DNA of 64,000 bases from Diplonema papillatum (Eukaryota > Euglenozoa > Diplonemea > Diplonemida > Diplonemidae). Positions 28,743 to 37,841 of this stretch are shown here, piece by piece. The translations under genes and the position numbers were made by a program. Location of the stretch: positions 248,001-312,000 of the forward strand of contig JAPJBO010000061.1 in assembly GCA_030068145.1 (NCBI GenBank). The letters run 5' to 3'. The notes under the pieces were generated by a model, which saw only the letters and a program-made list of their open reading frames with translations, searched no databases and had not been told where the DNA came from. Each line of letters opens with the position of its first letter. Position 1 is the first letter of the stretch.

Positions 28743-31646
28743 TCACAGCTGCTGGAGTAGGATGTCGAGGAGCATCCGAGTCTTGCAGAATGCCTGCGCC
28801 AGGACAGGGGGCGCCGGCGGGTCGACGAGCGCGAGCTGCGCCGAAGCGGTGGCCGCGACGCGGGCGAGGGACATGCCCTGCTGCCGCGTGAGGCCGCCGC
28901 TCTTGACGACCGACCGCAGGACCGGCAGCACGGCCGGGTTGACCGAGATGAGCGGGAAGCACTGCAGCGTCGCGTACAGCTCCTGCACGACGCGGTACGG
29001 CGCCTTTGCCGCCCACGACGCATCAACCGACACCGGCGGCGACCGCGGCGGGCTCCTCGGCGGCGACAGCTGCCGGGGACATCGCCCGGGCACCGCCAGC
29101 TTCCGCCCGCCCTTCGGACTCGGCGTCCGAGCGACGTGGCTCCGCAGCCGGTCGCTGACCGAGCCGAGCCGCGAAAACAGGCCGGAAAAGTCGTTCAAAT
29201 CGTGCGCCTCGTCCAGCCGCGACTTCCTCGCACGCCCGCCCCCCCGCGCCCTCTGCGGGTATGGGTCGGCACCCCCCAGCCCTGCTGGGCTCACGCTCCG
29301 CGCGTCGAACCCCCACAGCGCCGCCTGCGGCGCGGGCGGCGGCAGCGGGGAGAGCTTGTGGTCGCGCTGCTGCTTGTGCGCCGCGTAAGCCGCGAGCCGC
29401 GCCGACGGCGGCTGCGGGAGGCCGAAGAACGACGGCGGCGGCGGCGCCGCCGCCGCGGCTGCGCGAGGCGTCACGTCTTCGAAAAAAGAGTCGCCTTCGC
29501 CCCTCCCCGCGCTTTTGGCGGGGGTCCGCATGTTCTGCTCCGACCAAGCTCCGGCGGGCCTCTTCGCCCGGGTCAGCCCAGTCAGGTTGTTCTTGTGGTA
29601 CTGCGCGAGTGCGTTGCGGAGGGCGACCTCGTGCCAAGCCACGCCACGCCGCTGCTTGTCCTCTTCCGCGGCGCACGACGACCTGGGAGAGGTGGGCGGG
29701 GCGGCGGCTGCTTCCGGTTCGGGTTGCGCGTGCGGGGAAGCCGCCGGCGGGTGCCCCGCCCGGGAGCGGGCGGAATTGAGCTCGTTGAGCGTGCGCAGGA
29801 GGCCCATGCCCTCGATGCCGGCCTCGCAGCCGAGCGCCGTCCGCACCCGCTGGTGGTGGCGCACCAGGTGCTGCTCGAAGCACGCCGATACGAACCGAAG
29901 CCGCTCAGCGTCGGCCGCAGCACGCGCCTCGCCCTCCGCGGCCTCCACCGCCGCCAGCGCCGCCGAGCCCGTTTGACCTAAGTGGCCCGAGTGCTCCCCT
30001 TCTGACTTGGGCGAACACTCCGTGCCGGGCCCCCCCGTTGGGGCCGACGAGGTTGATCCCCCCGGCACCCCAGGGACAGCCGGAGCGGCCGCGTCCGTTG
30101 GACCCGAGTGGCGCGGGTGCACCGCTTCCGAGGGCGGCGATTTCTGCGCGCCGGGCCTTCCCAAATCCTCAGGAACAGCCGGCGCGGCCGTGACCAGGGG
30201 AGCAGAGTGTTCCTCTGAGGGCGAATTTTGCGTTGCGGCGCCGTGAATCCCCGGAGCCGGGGCGGCGGAGGCGAGGGCGCCGAAGGCTGCGAGGAGGTCT
30301 CTGAGGCAGTCTTCGAGCAGGCGGCTGCGGGCGGCCTGCTCGCCGTCTTCGACGGCCCGGGCGGCGGCGGCGTGCCCGGCGGCCGAAGCCGCACGGCGCT
30401 CGCGCGCGGCGCCGCGGAGGATGCAGAGCCGCGCGAAGGCGGCCGATTCGCGGTCGGCGAGGCGCTGCCGGGACATCCAGAAGAACAGCTCGAGTCGCAC
30501 GGACGCCTCCTTGATCAAGTCGGCGCCGGACAGGATCACCGACAGCGACGCGCCGGGGATCGTCGCTCCCAGCACGCTCGAGGCGGATCGCGTGAAGTTG
30601 CCGATGCTCGAGGCGCGCGACAGGGCACCGTGCAACCCGGCCCCCGCCGGCTCCGGCGCGTGCCCACCCGCGGCGGCGCACAGCGGGGTGGGCGGCTGCG
30701 TCGTCGGCGTCGCCGGGACGGAGAGGCTGCTGCTCTGCGGCGCGAGGTCGCGCTGCTGGAGCGGCGGCGGGTGGGCCGCTGCCTGCGGCGGCAGCGCCAT
30801 CGGGCTTTCCGTACCGGGGTGCGGCTGGATGGACGGCGTGCTGTGCTGGGACTGACTGGCAGATTGCGGAAGCAGGCCTGGTTGGATAGAAGGTGCTTTG
30901 GCGGATAATTCGCTAGGGTGGTGCTGGCTGCCGGTTTGCGGGTGGATGGACGGCGTGCTGTGCTGAGACTGATTGGCAGATTGCGGAAACAGGCCTGGTT
31001 GGATAGAAGGTGGTAGTTCGCTGGGGTGCGGCTGGCTGCCGGTTTGCGGGTGGATGGACGGCGTGCTGTGCTGAGACTGCGGGAAAAGGCCTGGTTGGAT
31101 AGAAGTTGCATTTGCAGATAGTTCGCTAGGGTGGTGCTGGCTGCCGGCCTGCGGGTGGATGGACGGCGTGCTGTGCTGAGACTGACTGGCAGATTGCGGG
31201 AAACGGCCCGGTTGGGCCGGATGTGGCTGAGGGAAGTCCGGGTGAACTGGAGGCGTGTCGATGTGTGGGTTGGCGGCGGGATATGCGAGGGACGGCCGGT
31301 TGTGCGGGGTGCTGGCGTTGCTGGCGACACTCAGCGCCGGGGGCAGGCTGGGGAGGGATCGCGCGGTTTGGTCGGGTGTCGGCTCCTGCAGAGACGAGTG
31401 GGGCGACGTGCTCATGAGTTGGTGGGGTTGCTCGGGCTGAGGTGCGAGCATGCGGTGCAGATGGTGGAGGTCGGCCGAATTCAGAGATGCGACAGGCTCC
31501 GCAGCCGCAGCCGACGCCTCCACCGAAGGTCCCGGCACCAGCTGCTCACTGGGTACTTCGAGTTGATCGCTCATCGCTTGGTACTTTTGACACGCCGCCT
31601 GCTCCCTCCGTATCATGGCCTCCAGGTCACGAACTTCGTCATCCAT
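28743..31646 (-). CDS. Large low-complexity protein, unknown function
   Basis: A single 967-codon frame from ATG 31644-31646 to TGA at 28743. The start helix MDDEVRDLEAMIRREQAA is likely a short coiled coil. Residues about 146-280 hold four imperfect copies of SQHSTPSIHPQTGSQHHPSEL-like, Gln/His/Ser/Pro-rich sequence. The middle is rich in Ala, Pro, Ser and charged residues. A helical stretch around 370-440 (LELFFWMSRQRLADRESAAF) may be a folded domain. The last 80 residues (ELYATLQCFPLISVNPAVLP to the stop) look ordered. I recognise no family. It has no introns, unlike its neighbours. A possible leader acceptor (CTCTGACAG) lies 23 bases before the ATG. The open antisense frames across it are a by-product of high GC. 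Confidence 0.8.
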   Translation of the reverse strand: MDDEVRDLEAMIRREQAACQKYQAMSDQLEVPSEQLVPGPSVEASAAAAEPVASLNSADLHHLHRMLAPQPEQPHQLMSTSPHSSLQEPTPDQTARSLPSLPPALSVASNASTPHNRPSLAYPAANPHIDTPPVHPDFPQPHPAQPGRFPQSASQSQHSTPSIHPQAGSQHHPSELSANATSIQPGLFPQSQHSTPSIHPQTGSQPHPSELPPSIQPGLFPQSANQSQHSTPSIHPQTGSQHHPSELSAKAPSIQPGLLPQSASQSQHSTPSIQPHPGTESPMALPPQAAAHPPPLQQRDLAPQSSSLSVPATPTTQPPTPLCAAAGGHAPEPAGAGLHGALSRASSIGNFTRSASSVLGATIPGASLSVILSGADLIKEASVRLELFFWMSRQRLADRESAAFARLCILRGAARERRAASAAGHAAAARAVEDGEQAARSRLLEDCLRDLLAAFGALASAAPAPGIHGAATQNSPSEEHSAPLVTAAPAVPEDLGRPGAQKSPPSEAVHPRHSGPTDAAAPAVPGVPGGSTSSAPTGGPGTECSPKSEGEHSGHLGQTGSAALAAVEAAEGEARAAADAERLRFVSACFEQHLVRHHQRVRTALGCEAGIEGMGLLRTLNELNSARSRAGHPPAASPHAQPEPEAAAAPPTSPRSSCAAEEDKQRRGVAWHEVALRNALAQYHKNNLTGLTRAKRPAGAWSEQNMRTPAKSAGRGEGDSFFEDVTPRAAAAAAPPPPSFFGLPQPPSARLAAYAAHKQQRDHKLSPLPPPAPQAALWGFDARSVSPAGLGGADPYPQRARGGGRARKSRLDEAHDLNDFSGLFSRLGSVSDRLRSHVARTPSPKGGRKLAVPGRCPRQLSPPRSPPRSPPVSVDASWAAKAPYRVVQELYATLQCFPLISVNPAVLPVLRSVVKSGGLTRQQGMSLARVAATASAQLALVDPPAPPVLAQAFCKTRMLLDILLQQL

Positions 31647-32109
31647 CGCGGGCAGTCAGCACTGCCCACCTGTCAGAGCAACTGCCTCCTCGTTTCGCGT
31701 GTTGCGCGGAACAGTTTGCGAGCCGCCGAATCCCGGCGGCGCGCAGCGTTGGGTTTCGCACCTTTTTTTTTGTGTGTGTTTTCCGGCAATCTTCGCTCGG
31801 TCGGTTGCCTCAGCGACCACTTCCTCTCCCCCCCCCCCGTGTCGCCAGCGGTGAAACGAAGCCGCGTCGTGGTGGCTTTGCAGTTTCCGTACAAGGGGAC
31901 CTCTCTCTTTCTTTCTTATTTTTCCCCGAACCGGTACAGTACACGCCGGAGATCCCCTTGATTTCCTTTGGAACGAAAGCTTCTGGGTGGGAGGACAGCT
32001 GGGTCCTGGCAACCTCTCCCCGCGACCTGTAGGAGCTGTTTCGGTTTGAAGAGAGTAAGCGCTACAAACAGGGAGTTTGGTTTAGCTCGGCGGGGAAATC
32101 TTAGTTCGG

Positions 32110-32280
32110 ACTTTTGACCTGTTGTGTTTGTGTGATTTGTCGTAATGGGGTAGACCCGCATGACCTCACGTCCGTTCAACACGTGGTTCGGTAGTTACAG
32201 CACTTGGGATCCCTTCGGTTCTTTGTCTGGCAGTTATTGTCGAGCATTTCCTTCCAAGCTGGTGCTTATATAAAAACACA
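32110..32280 (+). mobile_element. SINE-like family B, 3' part
   Basis: TTTGACCTGTTGTGTTTGTG, CTCACGTCCGTTCAACACGT, GGGATCCCTTCGGTTCTTTG, tail GGTGCTTATATAAAAACA. Confidence 0.75.
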
Positions 32281-32654
32281 GCGAGTGTAGAGCCCCCAAC
32301 GTAGGGCATGAAACCTTCGAGGGACTGGCCTCCTGTCTTAGTTCCCCTCACCGATATGCTCACGTCTAGAAGGTGTGACCCCCGTGTCAGCGCCAAAGCA
32401 CTCAAGCCGTGGCTAACACAGCCCTGGCGGGCCCAGGTGGGGCCAGGTGGGCCCCGGAGCGGCTCACAGCACGAGGGAGGGAGCCCCCAAAATGGGGTAT
32501 CTTTGGAACTTCGCCGCTACTCAAGCCAGTCGAACACTTTCTGGCCTCCAGCGGGAAAATCCAGACTACAAAACGACAAATTCGGCTGTGTTCCGCCCTA
32601 GTTGGACAAGTTTTGAGTGGTCTCGTCGGCGCGCGCTCCCTTCGAAATAGGCAC

Positions 32655-32800
32655 GCGGTGGTATAGCTTCAGAAGCTGGAACTAAAGGCTCAAGTTGAAA
32701 TGTGGAGTCGCATCCGTGTTTCGGGTGTACATTTGTACGCGTTTTGGTTGCACCACACCATTCTCGGACGCACCTCTTTGCAACATTCGCTTGCGCAGGG
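32655..32800 (+). mobile_element. MITE-1 relic
   Basis: GCTTCAGAAGCTGGAACTAA at the left, TTTCGGGTGTACATTTGTAC inside. The right inverted repeat is lost. Confidence 0.5.
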
Positions 32801-32930
32801 GTGGTGCATATAAGTCGAACTTTGATGAGGCGGATCTCAGCCAAACCGAGCCGCCCGTCCCCGTCCTCGTGGTGGTTGGAGCAGCACCCTTCCGGCTTCA
32901 ATCTTTTTTTTGGCGGGTGCAGCCCTCGCA

Positions 32931-33035
32931 CTACGGCTTGCCGTGCAGCGGACACACGCGCTGGTTTCCCTCGAAAACGGAGATACTGTCCGGAATCCGC
33001 TTCGGGTCGCCTCCCTGAACCGCCAGCTTCTGCAC
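32931..33035 (-). CDS. Possible terminal exon, unknown protein
   Basis: After an AG at 33036-33037 (GACGTGTAG) a 35-codon frame reads VQKLAVQGGDPKRIPDSISV then FEGNQRVCPLHGKP and ends TAG at 32931-32933. Composition and GC resemble the real exons and the strand agrees with all other genes. No preceding exon is identified, so this is tentative. Confidence 0.3.
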   Translation of the reverse strand: MQKLAVQGGDPKRIPDSISVFEGNQRVCPLHGKP

Positions 33036-33169
33036 CTACACGTCATTTGTCAGGCCAAACTGACCTCAACCAGGCGAGCTGTGCACGCGGTGCACGTGGC
33101 ACGGCGTGCACTGAGCGCGTCATCTTCCCCCTTGTCTCCCGTTTCAAGCTGAAGACAAGTGGTTGAAGG

Positions 33170-33720
33170 CCCATCTCAGCGCTCAGATGAAGCAAGTACA
33201 CACGTTCGCGACAGGCGCCCACCTGCCTGACGCGTCCGCCGCCGGGCGCGTACTGTGCGCCACCGATCTTAGCCAGGCGAACTGCACTCCGTGCACGCGG
33301 TACGGCAGCTGCACTTCAGTGATCAGGCCGGACGCATCTCCACCAAGCGAGCTGCCCCGGTGGATCTCAGCCAAAGCGAGCTGCACGTCATCGAGGCCAG
33401 GCGGATCTCATACCAAGCGCCGCACGCCGTGCACATGACACGGCGGATCTCAGCCAAAGCGAGCTGCGCGTCATCGAGGCCAGACGGATCTCCAACCAAG
33501 CGAGCTGCACGCCGTGCACGTGGCACGGCGGATCTCAGCCAAAGCGAGCTGCACGTCATCGAGGCCAGACGGATCTCAACCAGGCGAGCTGCACGCGCGC
33601 GTGCTCGTGGCACTGCGGACCTCAGCCAAAGCGAGCTGCACGTCATCGAGTCAAAGCGAGTTGCACGTCAGCGACCAACCAGGCGAGCTCTACGCCGAGC
33701 GCGGCCAAGCGAGTCTCGTT
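33170..33720. repeat. Degenerate minisatellite, 40-85 bp units
   Basis: GGATCTCAGCCAAAGCGAGC, TGCACGTCATCGAGGCCAGA and GCACGCCGTGCACGTGGCAC alternate about eight times with indels. The seed (GCGGATCTCAGCCAAACCGA) is present once at 32830, so the array may have grown from the neighbouring coding-like sequence. Confidence 0.8.
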
Positions 33721-34799
33721 ATGATTAGGCGCTGGTCAGGCACCAGACGGATATCCGCGGCTTCACGCCAAGTACTGGACAGGACGAATCTCAGCTGGAA
33801 CAGCTGCACCGTCGATCGGCGTACAACGCCCCCCCTCAGGTGGACCGCGCCTCGCGCCTCAGGCATCAGCCTGGCATGCCCCCCCGCATGCTCTGCTACA
33901 CAGGTATTCAGTCCCGGCGAGCAGTGGCAGGGCGCTCTCCAGCCAAACGAGTTGACCAGAAAGAAATGACTGATCCGGTTTGGTGGAGATCCGCTTTGCT
34001 CGGGATTAGCTGAATTAAACACCTATTTGAGTGCGTGAGCCCCTCCGAAGAAAGGTCCATCACACTAGTTCCAGGCTACGTAGCCCGAGTCTCTGGGTCG
34101 CGTCCCCCTCCTTCTCTTGGTCGCCTGGTCTTGCGTCTTGCTGGTCCGTCCGGGCTGGTCGCTTCGCGCTTCCCCTTCGTTTTGCTTCACCTCGTCTCCA
34201 CTCCCTGCTGCACGGGCTTCTTTTCCGGTAGTGCAAGTAACGAACGGACGTATCCTTTTCTAGGTTGTTCTCGCCGGACAGTGTGCACGCAGTGGCAGTT
34301 CGCAGCTGAAACCCGGCACAAGAGACGAAAACAATTGATGGGCTTTTTTTTTTTTTTTTTTTTTTCAATGTTTCAGGTTCTGTTTCCATCTTCCCCCCAA
34401 CTCTCTACCAGTCGGCAGGAAAAAAGAGGCAAAAACAAAGGTAAGTTGCAACACAAAGGACAAAGAGGATTTGAAGACATAAGTAAGGGGGTAATTCGAA
34501 AAAGAGAAAGCAAAAAAGAAGAAGAAAAGAAGAGCAACCGGAAACAGTCTGGAGAACAAAAGTAAGCGGACGAAAGGAAAGGACGACAAAATAAACGCGA
34601 ACAACAAAAAAAAAAAGATCCAGCGTGTGAGTTGTATTGCGGGTGAAATGAGAAACCGAGGAAGGGGTGAATCGTAAGAGGCACAGTAGCAGTAAACGAA
34701 AAAGGAAATAAGGAGATAAGAAACGGGATTGCGGAAGAAGAAGCAGAAGTGAGTAGTGTTGTTGTGTTATTTTTACTTGTTCGAGAGGAACTTAGGGAG

Positions 34800-35030
34800 C
34801 AAGAGCGTAGCGGTCAACTACAACGTTGCAAAGCTTGCCGCAAAGTTCGCACAGTGCCATAACCTTGCCCGCTCTGTCCTGTAGTTGACCGTCACCACGG
34901 GCTCACGTGCAGCGCAAGCACAGGCCTCAAAAAGTACGCCACTCCTCGATGCTTTGGTTTGAGAAATCGGAAGCTTCCCGCGGCTTGGCTATCTTGGCTC
35001 TCGGGTGCAACAGGCTTTCTCCAGATGTGC
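34800..35030 (+). repeat. Degraded family J with 12 bp inverted repeat
   Basis: CGGTCAACTACA at 34811 and TGTAGTTGACCG at 34881 form an inverted pair. CGATGCTTTGGTTTGAGAAA and GGTGCAACAGGCTTTCTCC resemble family J. A poly-T run at 34347-34367 and A-rich sequence to 34760 precede it. Confidence 0.4.
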
Positions 35031-35849
35031 TCGGAAGAAATGGTAATCGTGGTAAACTTTCTTTTTGTTCCTTTTACGGCTATTCTCTCCTTTTCCGAAA
35101 GTCGGGCGCTTCGTTTTTGTTTGTGCGTGCCCAGTGGTTTTCCGCTTAGCCAACAAAATGAAATTGGTTGGCTAAAAAAATTTCATGGTTCACAAAAAGA
35201 GGTCAAAAACTTTCCTCTCGACCAATCTTTTTGCATGGTGTTAAGGCAGCTGTTCAGCTTTGACAGATGCTTCTGGTCACAAACCCGTCCTTTGTGTGTT
35301 TGAAGTACCCCATCAAGTCCTTCTCGGTAAGGAATCGGGATATCTTACCGTTCTTGAACCTCCGCATGCCAAAGGTACTTGAGGAAGCTGTTGGCCACCC
35401 GACGTGTACCACTCCCTGGCAGCAGCTCTGCGAAGGAATCTGGGGACTCGCTTCGCACTCATTTCGGCATTACCTACCCCCCAGTGCTGATGCTAAGGCC
35501 CCTAAACTCGGCATCGTTGTCAGCCGGACGGCAACGAGGGGTGGGTGGCCCCCCCTTAACAACCCCCCTTCTCCTGCCCCCCCCCCCCCCCCTGGTGCAA
35601 CCCACTGTGGACCTACTGTGGGACCCACCTTAGCTAAATTCTCTAAGGTGAAATGGTGGAAAAAGTGGGTCAAATTCTTTTTTTTCGAGTGCTTTTTTGG
35701 GAGGATTTGGGCCAAAAAAAAATTTTTTTTTTTTGGTCGCTGCTGAGGAAACCACCTTAGAGCGGTCACCACCCTGCTGCACACAGGCGGGGTACCCACC
35801 CCCACCCAGGGTTAGCAACTTCGTTTTGGGTCTCAGGCTTAGTATCAGC

Positions 35850-36040
35850 ACTGTACCCCCCCCCCGTGTCAGTGTCGCCTTTTCGCCTGAAAACGCGAGG
35901 CGACACTAACACGGGAAGACGGTTCTCAATAGGGTCCCCTGTATTTGCATGAAGAATGTCTCATCCTCAACAACGGCTTCCCGTGTTATTGTCGCCTTGT
36001 AGGCAATGGTGCCTTTAGGTAGGCGACACTATCACATAGA
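35850..36040. mobile_element. MITE-2 copy 1
   Basis: The region from GTGTCAGTGTCGCC to GGCGACACTATCACAT shares almost its whole length with 39720-39902, including CGGGAAGACGGTTCTCAATA and TTTGCATGAAGAATGTCTCA. Its right end directly abuts LSU rRNA sequence, at the point where normal LSU would continue. The left end follows a C-run. Confidence 0.8.
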
Positions 36041-36052
36041 AGACGAGGCATC

Positions 36053-36093
<41 letters not shown>

Positions 36094-36120
36094 TCGAGTA
36101 CTTTCGACTTTCCAACAATA
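36041..36120 (-). rRNA. LSU rRNA central-core fragment
   Basis: The minus strand reads GGTAAACGGCGGGAGTAACT followed by ATGACTCTCTTAAGGTAGCC and AGATGCCTCGTC, one of the most conserved LSU blocks. It stops at 36041 where MITE-2 starts, in the middle of conserved sequence. The upstream part (to about 36120) is loosely similar. Confidence 0.9.
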
Positions 36121-36231
36121 TGAACAAAGAACTTGATTTATGAGACTGCAGTTGGAATATTTTTTGTTGTACAGCAGACTTCGGGGAGGGGGCTACTGTT
36201 GCGTTTGTTGTGTCGTCTTTTTTTGATACGC

Positions 36232-36402
36232 GGTGGAGTGCAGCCTCAGAAGCTGGAGTTAAAGTTGGAGTTTAAAAAGCGGGTGTCCCCGCACAGCTTT
36301 TTTGGGTGTGGATATACACGCATGTTTGTAGCGCACCCGCTTTTCGGGTGTGACTCGGGCACACCCTCTTTAACTCCAGCTTCTGAGGCTGGACCTCACC
36401 GT
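36232..36402. mobile_element. MITE-1, best preserved copy
   Basis: The left arm CAGCCTCAGAAGCTGGAGTT and the right arm AACTCCAGCTTCTGAGGCTG are perfect complements, with the outer GCGGTGGAG / CTCACCGTG nearly so. The inside has nested GGGTGTG/CACACCC palindromes. No coding capacity, about 170 bp. Confidence 0.85.
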
Positions 36403-36414
36403 GTATGTATGAAA

Positions 36415-36705
36415 TACTCGCTCGAGGGGCTGCCCTTGTGCTTACTTCGAAGGTTGGAGAGGGAGAAACAATACAACTACGAAATGGGTACTTTTTGTTG
36501 AACGCTTACGCCCGCCACTAAACCCAGATTTGCCTGTGTTTCGTTGTGGGCTACAGCACATTTTATCTCCTTTGAGATTGGAATATTGTTGCGTGTGAGT
36601 GGGGAGTCATCGGCGTGCCGATGAGTACCACACGATGCCTTTGAGATTTCGCAACTGGCAGTCTCCTCAGGTATTTCCTACAAAGCAGGGTGCTTATACA
36701 AAAAA
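36415..36705 (+). mobile_element. SINE-like family A copy
   Basis: Long form with the 45 bp insertion (AGTGGGGAGTCATCGGCGTG) also seen in shortened form at 1618-1640. Ends GGTGCTTATACAAAAAAAG. Confidence 0.8.
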
Positions 36706-36914
36706 AGAAGAAGAAGAAAACCGGATTAAGAATGTGGCTGGATCCTTTGTTAAGAAAAGGAAAACAAAATACAAAGATCTCCGTGAGATAGAAGAAGGGA
36801 GAGTGTGTGTGTGAGAGAGAGAGAGAGTGTGTGTGTGAGTGAGAACACAGCAGCTCTTTGATGGCTGTGTTGCACCGTGAGACTGAGTAGACGCCTTGCA
36901 TCTTTTTTTAGAGT

Positions 36915-37205
36915 TAAAGTTTTTACATAAGCGCCAGCTTGAAAGGAAATGCTCGACGATGCTGCCCGACAAAGAACAGAAGGGATCCCAAATGCTGTAA
37001 CTACGTGTTGAACGGACGTGAGGTCATGCGGGTCTACCCCTACACGACAAATCACAAACACAACAGGCCAAAGTCCTGAGTGAGAAAGCAACACACGGTG
37101 GTGTAAGCGAAGAACAAATCAGATTGTGTTTGTATTGTTTTTGCCCCTTACCTCTATATTTCCTCCCTTCCATTCGGAGCCGAAGCAGCTACGTCGAGTA
37201 TTCTT
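36915..37205 (-). mobile_element. SINE-like family B, longest copy
   Basis: Inverse orientation, tail at 36918. The 5' end is near 37205 (GTCGAGTATT complement). At about 290 bp it defines full-length B. Confidence 0.8.
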
Positions 37206-37841
37206 CGTTTTCTTTTTAGTTGTCGGGCGCGAGCCAGCAGCTCGAAAAAGCGACTGAACGCACGAGATCGCTTTTTCGGCGCTTTCATTACGTATCGATG
37301 CGGGCAATACGCGGAGTGTCGGTAGGATTCAATAAGGTGCCTAATCACAAATGGCGGTGTTCACATTCCACGGAAAGGATCGAACAACAGTCAAGTGTCG
37401 CAAAGGATTCAATCTCCTGCTCCGGATTAACCCCCGATTCCGTGGATCAAACGAGCGGGAGTGTTGCAACTTTGTCAGTCAAACTGACCATCATTCGATC
37501 AGTCGATGCCGGTGTTGTCCGTTCTCCTGAAATGCCTCCCCCCTTCCTCCTCCCCCACTGCCCACTCTCAAAACCCCCCAGACAGAAGCGCGGAGAGAAA
37601 TGAATTCACCGCGGCATTCTCGCCACACGCGCACAGGTGTCAGACTGAATTGTGTAGGAAGTATCGATACTGCTGCCTGCTAACATCAAGAAGGAAGCCA
37701 GTGAGAGGGAAGTCATACGCCTTTTTTTTGTGTTTCCGACGATCCCGTGGGACGTACAGATTGGTGTCTTTCGACCTTTGTTTGTTTGTGAGGTTCAGCT
37801 TGGTGCGTGTGGTCGGTGGGCGGGGGGTTGGTTAGGAAGCT

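Noticed and set aside
29023-30908. Long plus and minus frames overlapping the 967-codon gene
   Set aside because: GC-rich shadow frames full of Arg/Ala/Gly; only one frame has start, stop and non-random composition.
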